Assembly (NCBI RefSeq): GCF_050937815.1
Contig: NZ_JACDIJ010000003.1
Coordinates: 124,001-188,000 of the forward strand
Source of the DNA: Treponema_C sp050937815
GTDB lineage: Bacteria; Spirochaetota; Spirochaetia; Treponematales; Treponemataceae
Length of the DNA stretch: 64,000 nt
Direction: 5' to 3'
Made by a program: the position numbers and the translations under genes. Shown here in pieces: positions 1-8,936 of the stretch. Under the pieces are notes generated by a model. It was not told where the DNA came from and did not search any database. It worked only from the letters and a program-made list of their open reading frames with translations. The stretch's first letter is position 1; the number at the start of each line of letters is the position of its first letter.

Positions 1-1
1 A

Positions 2-433
2 CGTTTTGCAGACGGTACTTTTTCCGATGTGGTAGTCATTTGCGGCAAATTCGAAGCGGAACTTGCCGGTCTTGAAAGCGAAGAAGAACGCAAAGAGTTT
101 TTAAGTGAATTAGGACTCACAGAATCCGGTTTAAGCGTTTTAGCCCGAACCGCTTACCGCCTTTTGGGATTGCGTACTTTTTTAACTGCCGGAGAAGACG
201 AGTGCCGTGCATGGACCATTCGATCCGGCGATACGGCACCCCGGGCGGCGGGCGTTATTCATACCGATTTTGAAAAGGGCTTTATCAAAGCCGAAACATA
301 CTCCTTTGAAGATTTTAAAACCTACGGCTCCGAAGCGGCTATAAAAGCTGCAGGAAAATACCGTATCGAAGGACGCGATTATATTGTACAGGACGGCGAT
401 GTTATTTTCTTTAAATTTAACGTAACAAAATAA
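2..433 (+). CDS. ychF: Redox-regulated ATPase YchF, C-terminal part
   Basis: This is the 3' end of a gene that begins before the window; the frame is open back to base 2. It matches the C-terminal TGS region of the YchF/Obg-family ATPase. Visible signatures are RTAYRLLGLRTFLTAG, EDECRAWTIRSGDTAPRAAG, VIHTDFEKGFIKAE and YIVQDGDVIFFKFNV, which closely follow the family. YchF binds ATP and the ribosome and is linked to oxidative-stress responses. The nucleotide-binding part lies outside the window. An internal GTG at 29 is in frame but is not a credible start, because the reading frame and homology continue upstream of it. Confidence 0.93.
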   Translation, partial: RFADGTFSDVVVICGKFEAELAGLESEEERKEFLSELGLTESGLSVLARTAYRLLGLRTFLTAGEDECRAWTIRSGDTAPRAAGVIHTDFEKGFIKAETYSFEDFKTYGSEAAIKAAGKYRIEGRDYIVQDGDVIFFKFNVTK

Positions 434-531
434 TATCCTGCTATAACGCCGTTTTTTTCTTTTTTACCCCTATAATATATGTAAAGCGTTTGCTTTTCAG
501 CGCTTTATATTTCGGTAAGGGGGATAAAGGT

Positions 532-1590
532 ATGAACAATACCCTCATACAAAAAATCGGCCTTTTGTCGTGTTTGTTTTTTCTTTTTTTCGATGTATCC
601 GCTTGCCGCACGGAAAAACGGCCCGTTCGTATTATCAGCTGGAATGTACAAACTTTTTTTGATGCACATACTGCCGGAACCGAATATGCCGAATTCGGCG
701 ATAAAAGCGGTTTGTGGAGCATCGGCAAATATGAAGCCCGCTTAAAGCGGCTCTGTGCTTTTATGCGCGAAAACCCCGCAGACATTTATGTATTTGAAGA
801 AATAGAAAACCGAGCCGTTTTACAAGATATTGCAAATTACAACGCAGGCTTTTCGGGGGCGGCGCAAAAAACCGTTACAGCCCTTTTTGCCGGGGAAAAA
901 AACGGCAGTTTGGGTATTGCGGTTATATCCCGGCTTCCGATAAAAAAAGCGGCGGTACACCAAATACATGTACAGGCATTGATAAGGCCGGATAAAAAAG
1001 AAACCGGAAAAATGCGGCAACTAAAAGCGCCGCCGCTCAGACCGCTTTTGGAAATACACTTTGAAAATAAAGACGACACCTTTATTCTTTTTGCCTGTCA
1101 CTGGAAATCAAAAAGCGGCGGTGCACAAAAAAGCGATATATGGAGGGAATTGCAGGAAAAGCTGCTTGTACAAAGTATTGCCGCTCTTACAGAAGCTGAA
1201 AAAGAAAAAGCGCTTATCGTTTGCGGCGATTTTAACCGCGCCTTGGAAGAATTTTCCCTTTGCCCAAAGGATTCGGATAAAAAAAACACGGTCGCATTAA
1301 CCGGAGCATCGGATACGCTCAAGCTGTATTCGGCATGGCTTACATTTCAATCTGCCGGCAAAATAATGGTCCCGGAAAAAAAATTCGAAAAAGAACGCGG
1401 CTCATATTATTTTAAAGGAAGATGGGAAAAAATAGACCACTTTTTTTATAACGGGCAAGTACAAGCAAAAAATTTTTTCCCCCTCGATTTCGGGGCGCAT
1501 ACGGACAAAGGGGGTCTTCCCCTTCGTTATAATATACATACGGGAGCAGGCTATTCGGATCACTTGCCCCTGGTTTTTGATTTTATATAA
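532..1590 (+). CDS. Lipoprotein of the endonuclease/exonuclease/phosphatase fold
   Basis: A 352-aa product is predicted. I chose the ATG at 532 because it has a GGGGATAAAGG ribosome site and gives a lipoprotein signal: about 20 hydrophobic residues ending in VSAC with Cys25. The mature part has the motifs of the EEP superfamily (DNase I / exonuclease III / sphingomyelinase fold) in order: ISWNVQTFF, FEEIEN with the metal-binding Glu, HWKSK, GDFNRA with the catalytic Asp-Asn, KIDHFFYNG and a final YSDHLPLVF. All catalytic positions look present, so it is probably an active, membrane-anchored nuclease or phosphodiesterase. The substrate cannot be told. A frame extends to 490 but has no signal peptide at its start. 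Confidence 0.82.
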   Translation: MNNTLIQKIGLLSCLFFLFFDVSACRTEKRPVRIISWNVQTFFDAHTAGTEYAEFGDKSGLWSIGKYEARLKRLCAFMRENPADIYVFEEIENRAVLQDIANYNAGFSGAAQKTVTALFAGEKNGSLGIAVISRLPIKKAAVHQIHVQALIRPDKKETGKMRQLKAPPLRPLLEIHFENKDDTFILFACHWKSKSGGAQKSDIWRELQEKLLVQSIAALTEAEKEKALIVCGDFNRALEEFSLCPKDSDKKNTVALTGASDTLKLYSAWLTFQSAGKIMVPEKKFEKERGSYYFKGRWEKIDHFFYNGQVQAKNFFPLDFGAHTDKGGLPLRYNIHTGAGYSDHLPLVFDFI

Positions 1591-1682
1591 AGCCTTTTAA
1601 GGCTGCCGGGACATCGGAAAATACGGCACCCCGCCCTCATTCGGCCGTTTTACCGCCCGCCTGCCCCGGCAAGGGTTAAAGT

Positions 1683-1844
1683 TTATTCCACTTTGGAAAA
1701 ACTGTCTTTTCCTACTCCGCACAGGGGGCATACCCAATCATCGGGAATATCCTCAAAAGCGGTTCCCGGAGCGATTCCGCTGTCAGGGTCGCCCACTGCG
1801 GGATCGTATTCATAACCGCATACAGTACATACGTATTTTGCCAT
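1683..1844 (-). CDS. Rubredoxin
   Basis: A 53-aa protein that starts MAKYVCTVCGYEYDPAVGDP and ends DDWVCPLCGVGKDSFSKVE. It has the two CxxC knuckles (CTVCG and CPLCG) that bind the single iron of rubredoxin, and the usual family length. A strong GGAGGAAATT site precedes the ATG. Rubredoxin is a small electron carrier in the cytoplasm; in anaerobes it commonly feeds superoxide reductase or rubrerythrin, but no such partner gene lies nearby. It stands alone between an EEP lipoprotein gene and a tRNA gene. Confidence 0.95.
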   Translation of the reverse strand: MAKYVCTVCGYEYDPAVGDPDSGIAPGTAFEDIPDDWVCPLCGVGKDSFSKVE

Positions 1845-1955
1845 AATTTCCTCCTGGCTCTGTAATAAAAATCATCATAACTTATATTCCCGTTTCTGTC
1901 GATACTGATTAAACAAATTTTACGTTCAAAACTTTTTTGTTGCCGTTTTTACTAC

Positions 1956-1985
1956 TTGACATGAGTACCGCTTTCTTGATATGCT
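1956..1985 (+). promoter_or_regulatory. Promoter of tRNA-Ala
   Basis: TTGACA at 1956-1961 is followed 18 bases later by TATGCT at 1980-1985, about 12 bases before the tRNA 5' end. Confidence 0.6.
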
Positions 1986-1996
1986 GGGCGAAGCTT

Positions 1997-2070
1997 GGGG
2001 GTGTAGCTCATCTGGCTAGAGCGATTGCATGGCATGCAATAGGTAAGGGGTTCAAGTCCCCTCATCTCCA
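1997..2070 (+). tRNA. tRNA-Ala (anticodon GGC)
   Basis: A full cloverleaf can be drawn in 74 bases. The acceptor arm is GGGGGTG paired with CATCTCC. The D arm is GCTC...GAGC. The anticodon stem is ATTGC/GCAAT around the loop ATGGCAT, giving anticodon GGC. The T arm is AGGGG/CCCCT around TTCAAGT, and the discriminator base is A. The CCA end is not encoded; TTTTT follows directly and may be part of the terminator. Confidence 0.95.
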
Positions 2071-2109
2071 GTTTTTAGATATGCACAACAGCTTCCCTTA
2101 TTCTTAACC

Positions 2110-2138
2110 TTGCAAAATAAAGCATAAGATGTTACACT
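2110..2138 (+). promoter_or_regulatory. Promoter upstream of the 552-aa gene
   Basis: TTGCAA at 2110-2115, a 17-base spacer, and TACACT at 2133-2138. Confidence 0.45.
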
Positions 2139-2183
2139 GTTTTAAACTATTTGGTTTGCACTTTAAAATACGGCGGTATCGTT

Positions 2184-3842
2184 ATGAGTGATGAACTGGC
2201 TCCTGAAATTGCAGCCTTGCTTGAAAACGCTGCATCGGTTTTTGAAGAAGAAAATATAGATCAAGTTTCGGAAGAAATCCCTGTAGACCCGGCAAGTCTC
2301 AAGCCGACTGCACCTTGGGCTCCGGTAAATTTGCTTATAAAGCAATTTCAGCCCATAGAACGCTTTTTTTCCGACACTAACACAACTCAAGTTTTTAACG
2401 ATACCTCATATTACAAAGTCGCCTTATCCGGCGAAAAAGAAAGTTCGCAGAGGCTTCATTCCGTATTATCAAAATATTTAAACTGCCAAGACGCAAAAGA
2501 CCGTACCGTTTTACGACAGCAACTCGTTACCGCATATTGGGAATTCGTCCGTTCTTTAGCACCTAAAATGGCAAGCCGCTCAACGCCGGAAATAAAAAAG
2601 ATGGTGCTGCGTTACGGGGTTGTACTGCCCTCTTTGTTTACAAACGAACAAAAAGATATGTTTTCAAAAGCGATTACGGAAAATGTTTCAAACGAACCCG
2701 TATATTATCTCGATGAATGGTTCCGCGACATCGCCTTAGGCCGAATTAAAATTTCCGCAACCGATGAAGCCCCGACCCGCAAAAAACCGGCAGCCGGCAG
2801 TGCCGAAGAAGCGGCGCGCCTTCAGCAGCTTAAAACAAAAAATGCCGGAAAACTGCAATCGGCAGAAAACTTCCTAACTATGAAAGAAAGCGAGCGGGCT
2901 ATGCTGGAGGCCGAAATAAGATCGCGCATAGATATTGTGTTTGACCATCCGCCGATGATCGGGGCGGAACCGCATAAACAGCCGCTTTCGGAAATGCAAA
3001 AAAGAATCGTAATGGAAATAAATGAAAAGCTGCGCGCTTTTCTTAAAAACGACAAAGAATTAACTTCCTATGCGGCCGAATATGAAGATGCTAAAGAGAT
3101 TTACAACTCTTTGGAACAAAAACTGGCATCGAGCGGCGAACAAGCGATTGAAGTCAGCAGTTCGGAAATAAACACCGAAATAGGAACAATACGGCAAATG
3201 GCAAAAATGACCGTCGGCCGGCAAGGAAATCAATTTCCTGTTTTTACACGGGAATTTTTTCACTGCATTCCGCGCGAAACGGGCTTTAGAGAAAATGTAA
3301 TAGATATTATGACATGGATAGAGTCTGTAGATCCGGGAGCCTTTTGCCGCGTACACAAAAACATACAAAACCGTATTATTCCCTTTGTTATTTTAATTCC
3401 GACCTACGGCGAATACGGTTTTTGCTGGGAACCCTTCGACCGCTACAACCGCATCACCAGCCGCGGCCGAATCGTTATTCCCATGTATCCTAAAAGTTTA
3501 AAAGCCGCATTGCTTATGGCCGTTGCCGATTTGCGTTGGCAGGTTGCAAAAGAAAAAGCTTCTTATTACTGGATGGAAGAAGGCCTAACGGGACAATATT
3601 ACCAATGGTTTGTATCTGAAAAATTAAAGGGCGATATAAAAGACTACTTTATTAAAGATTATCTTTTATGGATGACAAAGGAAAGCGACGGAGTGCAGCG
3701 GCTCGAAAAAGAAATACGCGGCATTTTTTGGCGGCATATGCCTTTTTCACAGGACATAAAAGACAAACTGCGAACCCGCAGTTTGGTGTACCAAGAGCTG
3801 TATCAGCGCGATTTAAACCGCGCTATGTCGGACGGTTATTAA
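2184..3842 (+). CDS. Conserved-looking protein of unknown function
   Basis: A 552-aa soluble protein that I do not recognise. I placed the start at the ATG at 2184 (MSDELAPEIAALLENAASVF), since the in-frame ATG at 2151 lies close to the -10 and would add an unlikely MVCTLKYGG leader. It has no signal peptide or membrane segment. The first ~60 residues are acidic. A charged, probably helical middle (about residues 210-340) contains a basic/glutamate-rich stretch. The C-terminal half is rich in aromatic residues, for example GEYGFCWEPFDRYNRITSRG and SYYWMEEGLTGQYYQWF. It appears monocistronic, between the tRNA and the convergent lspA group. Confidence 0.75.
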   Translation: MSDELAPEIAALLENAASVFEEENIDQVSEEIPVDPASLKPTAPWAPVNLLIKQFQPIERFFSDTNTTQVFNDTSYYKVALSGEKESSQRLHSVLSKYLNCQDAKDRTVLRQQLVTAYWEFVRSLAPKMASRSTPEIKKMVLRYGVVLPSLFTNEQKDMFSKAITENVSNEPVYYLDEWFRDIALGRIKISATDEAPTRKKPAAGSAEEAARLQQLKTKNAGKLQSAENFLTMKESERAMLEAEIRSRIDIVFDHPPMIGAEPHKQPLSEMQKRIVMEINEKLRAFLKNDKELTSYAAEYEDAKEIYNSLEQKLASSGEQAIEVSSSEINTEIGTIRQMAKMTVGRQGNQFPVFTREFFHCIPRETGFRENVIDIMTWIESVDPGAFCRVHKNIQNRIIPFVILIPTYGEYGFCWEPFDRYNRITSRGRIVIPMYPKSLKAALLMAVADLRWQVAKEKASYYWMEEGLTGQYYQWFVSEKLKGDIKDYFIKDYLLWMTKESDGVQRLEKEIRGIFWRHMPFSQDIKDKLRTRSLVYQELYQRDLNRAMSDGY

Positions 3843-3878
3843 TACACGATAAAAACGGCAGCGCGGTAAAAGCCTCTT

Positions 3879-4151
3879 TCAGTCCAACTTATTTCTGCCC
3901 CTGCTGCCGAAAAGCGGATCCATCTTTTCTTCCAACCGGAATTTTTTTACAATAACCTTTATCGCTTTTTGGTAGATAAAAATACCGGTCAGTATTGCGC
4001 CTGCAAACAAAAAGGGCATAGCCGTTCCCAATCGGTCTTTAAAAATCAAACCGCCTAAAACCGTAAACAAAATAAGTAAACCAAGAACAAGCACAATATT
4101 GGCTAAGGTCGCGGTTATAAGAAAAACAAGGGTCGTTTGTTTTTTAGTCAT
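3879..4151 (-). CDS. Small membrane protein with two predicted helices
   Basis: A 90-aa protein starting MTKKQTTLVFLITATLANIV. Two hydrophobic helices (about residues 7-34 and 43-62) are followed by a basic tail ending in GSRGRNKLD. The ATG overlaps the end of lspA by 8 bases and has AAGGAAG upstream, so it is translationally coupled to lspA. A longer frame reaches into lspA but is not needed. No function is recognised; tight coupling suggests a role at the membrane alongside lipoprotein processing or simple co-transcription. Confidence 0.7.
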   Translation of the reverse strand: MTKKQTTLVFLITATLANIVLVLGLLILFTVLGGLIFKDRLGTAMPFLFAGAILTGIFIYQKAIKVIVKKFRLEEKMDPLFGSRGRNKLD

Positions 4152-4725
4152 TTTTACTTCCTTGCTCAATTTCTTCGGCGGTTTTTGCATCGGCTTTTCC
4201 GGCAATAATAAAAGAAATCAAAAGAAGAATGCCGCACACGACAACGGCCATATCGGCAATATTAAATGTCGGCCACCGTTCATATCCCAATATACCGAAA
4301 AACTTTACATCTATAAAATCGATAACCCCTTCTGTCCTGAAAAAGCGGTCGATTAAATTACCGCTTCCTCCGCCGACGACGCCGCATACGGCCCAACGCT
4401 GCAAACGGGTAAAATCTTTCGACTTAAAATAAAGCACCATAATACAAATAAGAACAATAAGGGGCAAAAAGGCAAAAACCAATCGCCTTACAGGATGAGG
4501 CAATCCGACGCCTATGCTGAAAGCGACACCGGGATTATGGACATGAATAATGCGGATAAAATCTCCGAAAAATTGGGTACCGACAGTGTAAGGCGGAATC
4601 ATGTGCACAATAAGATATTTTGTAAGCTGATCCGCCGCTATAATGATAAAAGTCAACATGAGGGGCAGCAATTTTTTACCCACACCGTTGTTATCTTGTA
4701 AATGTACGGGAACTATTTCTTCCAC
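4144..4725 (-). CDS. lspA: Lipoprotein signal peptidase II
   Basis: A 193-aa inner-membrane aspartyl protease that removes the signal peptide of lipoproteins after the Cys has been lipidated. The two catalytic Asp are visible in GNLIDRFFR (Asp126) and FNIADMAVV (Asp158). The conserved ADQLTK (Asp32) and NPGVAFS motifs are also present, with four hydrophobic helices. The start is a GTG (codons GTG GAA GAA) six bases after AAGGAG, which decides it. Several lipoproteins in this window are plausible substrates. It is followed by an overlapping small membrane protein gene. Confidence 0.95.
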   Translation of the reverse strand: MEEIVPVHLQDNNGVGKKLLPLMLTFIIIAADQLTKYLIVHMIPPYTVGTQFFGDFIRIIHVHNPGVAFSIGVGLPHPVRRLVFAFLPLIVLICIMVLYFKSKDFTRLQRWAVCGVVGGGSGNLIDRFFRTEGVIDFIDVKFFGILGYERWPTFNIADMAVVVCGILLLISFIIAGKADAKTAEEIEQGSKND

Positions 4726-4797
4726 AGGAACTCCTTGCGTTCTTTTTTATTTAAAGTATAACGAATTCGGCTTAAAACGGCTAGACTATCGAATCGT

Positions 4798-5565
4798 TTA
4801 TAAACCGGTAGGAACATCTATAAAAACGGTTTCTACGGAAAGCTCTTTATGCATTTTTTCCGCCAACAAAGAAACGCCGACCGTTTCCGTTTGGTAATGT
4901 CCCCCGGCTATTACATTAATACCGTTTTCCAAAGCTTCATGATACTGCTCGTGCCCTATTTCGCCGGTTATAAAAAGATCTATTTTTTCTTGCACGGCTT
5001 GCTGTAATTGATTTCCCGCACCGCCGGAAATAATTGCAACTTTTTTTATGTCTTTTTTTCCGAAGGGTAAAAGAGTTTGTATTTTTTCGCCGTTCGGAAA
5101 AAGTCGCCGGATAATTGTATCGAGGCAAAGACTTTGATCGAATTCGCCCTGCACTCCTATCGTCATCCCCTTCCATAAGCCGAAAGGACGGATATTACTT
5201 AAGCAAAGGCGGCGTGCAATGCCGTAGTTGTTTCCCGTGAGTTCATCGGCGTCAAGGGGTAAGTGCGATGCATACAAGGCCATATCGTTATCCATCAGTG
5301 CCTTTATTCTGCGGTAATGGATGCCGGTCAATACCTGTTCTTTTCCCCAAAACAAACCGTGATGCACGACAAGAAGCTGTGCCTGTATTTTTGCCGCCCG
5401 TTCTATGGTTTCCAAACATGCATCCACCGCAAAAGCCGCTTTGATAATGTGCGTCCCGTCCGGATTTACGTTTTGAACTTGAATCCCGTTTTGCGACGAA
5501 TCCTGTGCAAAAGCGTGCATATCCAAAAAAGAACGGAACCACGCATCTATTTCGTGTAAAGTCAT
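4798..5565 (-). CDS. Nif3-like dinuclear metal-centre protein
   Basis: A 255-aa member of the Nif3/YbgI family (GTP cyclohydrolase I type 2-like fold), cytoplasmic rings with a two-metal site. Metal ligands can be seen in LLVVHHGLFW (His68-His69), the ASHLPLD motif and the C-terminal GHYQTE. The family is widespread and its biochemical role is still debated. The ATG overlaps the stop of the preceding membrane-protein gene by 4 bases (ATGA), with GAGGAG as ribosome site, so the two are coupled. The lspA gene lies 72 bases downstream on the same strand. Confidence 0.9.
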   Translation of the reverse strand: MTLHEIDAWFRSFLDMHAFAQDSSQNGIQVQNVNPDGTHIIKAAFAVDACLETIERAAKIQAQLLVVHHGLFWGKEQVLTGIHYRRIKALMDNDMALYASHLPLDADELTGNNYGIARRLCLSNIRPFGLWKGMTIGVQGEFDQSLCLDTIIRRLFPNGEKIQTLLPFGKKDIKKVAIISGGAGNQLQQAVQEKIDLFITGEIGHEQYHEALENGINVIAGGHYQTETVGVSLLAEKMHKELSVETVFIDVPTGL

Positions 5566-6740
5566 TGTAACTCCTCTATATATGATTGCAATTTTTGTGC
5601 AAATACAATATGACTGCGCCGTGTTTTTTCAAGACGGCGTATAGCAAAAAAATCCTTTATTTGCCGAACGTCTTTTCTACCGAGCACAAATGCATCAAAA
5701 GGGTGTATCGATATAAGATCCGCCGTTCCGGAAGCATAGAATGCCGCAGCTTCCCGTTCGTCCGCAGACAAGGGAGCGGACTCTTGCGTTTGCGAAAAGG
5801 AGCGCGGCATGATTATACCCTTTAACTCGGACGCATCGAAAATACCGCAGATAAAATCCGGATATTTTAAATACAGCGCTTTTGCACATGTTAAAGCATC
5901 GCCTTCGGTTACGACAACGACGGAAGATGCATCGTTACCCGCTATTATAAGAAGCGCTTCCAATTCCGCTTGTTTTTGCCGGATTAAATGCGCCCGCAAA
6001 GTTTTGTATGCCGCTTCATTTTTATGCAATCTGCGGGTAAAAAAAGCCTTTGTTTGAAAATAATCAAGCAAAAAAGTCCCGTGCGCTTCTCTATCCGGCA
6101 CGCGGGATTTATAAAAATCGCCCGTAAGAACGGGAATACCTTTTTCGGCAGCCGCACTTAAACGCAAAGACGAATCGTTTGATACGTTTTTTGTATCGGG
6201 CAAAAAAACGACAAGCGGTTTTTTTTGTGTAAAACCGTTTTTACCGGCGTCGGACAAGGATTGATAGTCGGCCGGCAAGTAGGCGGTTGTTATTGCATTT
6301 ATGGGACGGAAAAATTCCTGCCGTTGACTAAAACCCCGATTAAACGAACCCGTATACAAGGTTTTTACCGCATTCGTCATCGTACCTGCCGGATGAAAAA
6401 AGTATAAAATAATACATGCAAAAAGAATACACAGTGTTTCAAAAAACGCGGCTATGCGAAACGTTAAACTGTAATAATCGACATAAAGCTGACTGTTAAA
6501 CCGCTGTAACGCTCTGACATTCGTCAATAAAACCAGCAAAGAAAGAGAAGCCGTAAGTATATGCATGTATGACAAACCGTAGACAACAATCAATAAAAGA
6601 GAAAGCACAAAGCTGAGCGGAGAAAGCATAACCGTTGAATCGGCATGTTTGCGTTTTTTAAAAAGCGGGCGCAGCACTACCGGCAGCAATAAAAGCAAAA
6701 CGGTTGCCTGTCCTATAAATTCATCGACTGATCCGAACAT
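5562..6740 (-). CDS. Membrane protein with C-terminal soluble domain, unknown function
   Basis: A 392-aa product from the ATG at 6740 (MFGSVDEFIGQATVLLL); a TTG six codons earlier is possible. Four hydrophobic segments occupy roughly residues 10-125. A soluble part follows that contains LVVFLPDTKN, a run of charged helices and a late segment DAFVLGRKDVRQIKDFF. The soluble part has no motif that I can name. It is coupled to the Nif3 gene by a 4-base overlap. Confidence 0.7.
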   Translation of the reverse strand: MFGSVDEFIGQATVLLLLLPVVLRPLFKKRKHADSTVMLSPLSFVLSLLLIVVYGLSYMHILTASLSLLVLLTNVRALQRFNSQLYVDYYSLTFRIAAFFETLCILFACIILYFFHPAGTMTNAVKTLYTGSFNRGFSQRQEFFRPINAITTAYLPADYQSLSDAGKNGFTQKKPLVVFLPDTKNVSNDSSLRLSAAAEKGIPVLTGDFYKSRVPDREAHGTFLLDYFQTKAFFTRRLHKNEAAYKTLRAHLIRQKQAELEALLIIAGNDASSVVVVTEGDALTCAKALYLKYPDFICGIFDASELKGIIMPRSFSQTQESAPLSADEREAAAFYASGTADLISIHPFDAFVLGRKDVRQIKDFFAIRRLEKTRRSHIVFAQKLQSYIEELQ

Positions 6741-6810
6741 TTTTCTATAATAAAGCAAAAAAAAAAATAGTACAACAGCCGTTCAAGCCGTTTGAAAACC
6801 GAATTAAAAA

Positions 6811-6838
6811 GGCAAAACCGCTAAAAAACGGCTTTGCC
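6811..6838. terminator. Hairpin between divergent genes
   Basis: GGCAAAACCG and CGGCTTTGCC form a ten-position stem with one mismatch around CTAAAAAA. It sits between two divergent genes, so it is either a small regulatory structure or a leftover terminator. Confidence 0.35.
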
Positions 6839-6855
6839 GTTATTATAGACAAAAA

Positions 6856-6876
6856 TGACATTATCTGTTTATGTCA
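6856..6876. promoter_or_regulatory. Candidate operator TGACAT-N9-ATGTCA
   Basis: A perfect six-base inverted repeat with 9-base spacing, 18 bases before the -35 of the PTS regulator gene. The position suits an activator or autoregulator. Confidence 0.4.
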
Positions 6877-6894
6877 ATAAAAATTTACTTTTCC

Positions 6895-6924
6895 TTTACA
6901 AAATTTATGAAGTCGGGTTATCAT
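6895..6924 (+). promoter_or_regulatory. Promoter of the PTS regulator and operon
   Basis: TTTACA at 6895-6900, an 18-base spacer and TATCAT at 6919-6924. The start codon is only 16 bases after the -10 and no ribosome site is visible between them. Confidence 0.45.
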
Positions 6925-6940
6925 TCTTATAGTATCTGAT

Positions 6941-8491
6941 ATGGATGTTCGCATAGTAAACATTATCAATGTTCTTTTCGAGGCAAACGATTATATTTCG
7001 TCAATCGTTATTGCGGAAAAAGTCGGTATTAGTGAAAGTACCCTTTTCCGCCTATTGCCCCAAGTGGAAAAGTATGTTGCTTCTTATAACTTAAGCTTTT
7101 TTAAACTGCGGGGCAAGGGATTTATGCTTACCGGTAATAAAGAAGCAAAAAAACATCTTATAGCCGATTTTGCAAAAAAAAATTACAGGCCCGAATTTTC
7201 GCCGGCCGAAAAGGGGTTTTTGGTTTTTTTATATTTACTGAACGAAAAAGAAACTGTAAAAATCGCACTTCTTGCAAATGAATTGCATATATCGGAAACA
7301 AGCCTTTCAAAAATCCTATCCGAATTGGAAAACCGGCTTATAGGAGCGGATTGTATGATTTTACGCCGCCGCGGGTTCGGAACCTGTATCGGCGGTAATG
7401 AAATCGCAGTCAGGCTAGCCGCATTGAATGCCGCTTGTCTATATTTGAATTTCAACGAATTTATGAGTTTTTTATATGCGTATATTCATAAACCTGCAGA
7501 AGAACAGCATATATTGAAGTTATATTCTCTTACCTGTGCCGTTTTTGAATATTTAAATGCAAAAACAAATATAGCACAAAACTTTGCTTTTGTTGAAAAA
7601 ATAGAACAGTTGACAAATATTTCTTTTTCCGACATCGACTTTGTTCTTATGTTTTTATATGTAAGCATAACGGAACTTCGCTGTAAAAACGATTTCTTTA
7701 TACAGTCGTATACGAACGAACATATCAATACAAAAAATGAAGTTTTTGAAAAAATCGCACAAGCCGCCTGTGAGTTGGAATTCTTTAAGCCCGAAGCTCA
7801 GTGCTATGAAAATGAAATACGCCTTTTAATGGAAGTATTTCAAAGTACCGAAGCTGTAAACAATGCATTACCCAATCAAAAAGAATATGAGCAAACGGCC
7901 GCAAACTTTATAACCTTTATTGAAGGCGCGTTGGACGGCAGAGTATTGGAGCATAAAAAAATCGAGTACCTTATCTATCTGCAAATTCTGCATCTTATAA
8001 AAAAGCATCGGGGACTTTTTTCAATACGACAAAACACCGCTTTTCTTGCCGAAAATATCATAAATAAAAATAACGGAATGCAAAGCATTCTAAAGCGTTC
8101 GGCCGAATATTTACAAAAACACTTGCATATTCCCATCTCCGATGAAGACAGTGCGGTGATATTGGGTTTTATTTCGCCTTTTTTTGAACACAATACTCAT
8201 AAAATTGCAGCAGGATTGGTGTGTGCATCGGGCATTGTTATCAGCAGTATTTTAAAAGAAAAAATAAGCAAAAATTTTCCGGAACTGGATCCGATAGAAA
8301 CCATTTCCATTCGCAAACTAACCGATACGCATATAAAAGAACAAAATATAGATTTTATCATTTCTTTTATAGAAACGCCGCAGTTAAGCGTACCGGTAGC
8401 ACATGTTTCGGTTCAAATGGAAGATTCCGACATTGAGCAAATCAAACAGATAATACAAAATATCCGAAAAGGAGAAACCCATGCTTGCTGA
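6941..8491 (+). CDS. PRD-containing transcriptional regulator (LicR/MtlR type)
   Basis: A 516-aa regulator of the BglG/LicR class. Two helix-turn-helix modules are seen, VIAEKVGISESTLFRLLPQV (about 23-42) and LLANELHISETSLSKILSEL (about 107-126). A long helical PTS-regulation (PRD) region follows. The C-terminus resembles a GatB-type EIIB: LVCASGIVISSILKEKI with a candidate phosphocysteine. There is no fused EIIA domain; a separate EIIA is encoded immediately downstream and its start lies inside this gene. PTS phosphorylation of PRD and EIIB domains normally reports substrate availability, so it probably activates the operon that follows. No Shine-Dalgarno sequence is visible before the ATG. 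Confidence 0.85.
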   Translation: MDVRIVNIINVLFEANDYISSIVIAEKVGISESTLFRLLPQVEKYVASYNLSFFKLRGKGFMLTGNKEAKKHLIADFAKKNYRPEFSPAEKGFLVFLYLLNEKETVKIALLANELHISETSLSKILSELENRLIGADCMILRRRGFGTCIGGNEIAVRLAALNAACLYLNFNEFMSFLYAYIHKPAEEQHILKLYSLTCAVFEYLNAKTNIAQNFAFVEKIEQLTNISFSDIDFVLMFLYVSITELRCKNDFFIQSYTNEHINTKNEVFEKIAQAACELEFFKPEAQCYENEIRLLMEVFQSTEAVNNALPNQKEYEQTAANFITFIEGALDGRVLEHKKIEYLIYLQILHLIKKHRGLFSIRQNTAFLAENIINKNNGMQSILKRSAEYLQKHLHIPISDEDSAVILGFISPFFEHNTHKIAAGLVCASGIVISSILKEKISKNFPELDPIETISIRKLTDTHIKEQNIDFIISFIETPQLSVPVAHVSVQMEDSDIEQIKQIIQNIRKGETHAC

Positions 8492-8936
8492 ATTTATATT
8501 AAAGCATAAAACCTATCGTCTAAAATACCGCGCGCAAACTTGGCAGGAAGCTATAAAAAGCTCCGTAGATCTTTTAATTGCCTCCGGTTGTGCCGAAGAG
8601 CGTTATTATGCATCCATTTTGGAAAACGTAAAAGAATTCGGTCCGTACTTTGTGATTGCACCGGGAATCGCGATGCCCCATGCACGCCCCGAACAGGGCG
8701 CCTTAGCAGTCGGGTTCAGCTTAATAACGCTCGAAACCCCGGTTGTTTTCGGTCACAAAACAAACGATCCGGTGGACATTTTATTGTGTATCAGTGCGCC
8801 GGATAAAGAATCCTTAAATGAAAAAGCGATTATCGATGTAATGACCTTATTCGATAATGAAAAATCATTAACCGACCTGCGTCAAGCCGAAACCGAAACG
8901 GATTTGGAAAAAATCTTTAAAAATATGGAGGAATAA
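8481..8936 (+). CDS. PTS EIIA component, ascorbate/mannitol-fructose type
   Basis: A 151-aa cytoplasmic EIIA. The phosphorylation site is His67 in GIAMPHARPE, the hallmark of the PTS_EIIA_2 family that includes UlaC. It accepts phosphate from HPr and passes it to the EIIB encoded at 10865. It starts 11 bases inside the regulator gene with AAAAGGAG as ribosome site, and its stop directly abuts the HPr start. Assignment to the ascorbate type rests mainly on the matching EIIB and EIIC in the same operon. Confidence 0.9.
   Translation: MLAEFILKHKTYRLKYRAQTWQEAIKSSVDLLIASGCAEERYYASILENVKEFGPYFVIAPGIAMPHARPEQGALAVGFSLITLETPVVFGHKTNDPVDILLCISAPDKESLNEKAIIDVMTLFDNEKSLTDLRQAETETDLEKIFKNMEE

Noticed and set aside
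2151..2183. Upstream start for the 552-aa protein.
   Set aside because: It lies 12 bases after the -10 and adds MVCTLKYGGIV with no ribosome site; the ATG at 2184 begins the likely domain.
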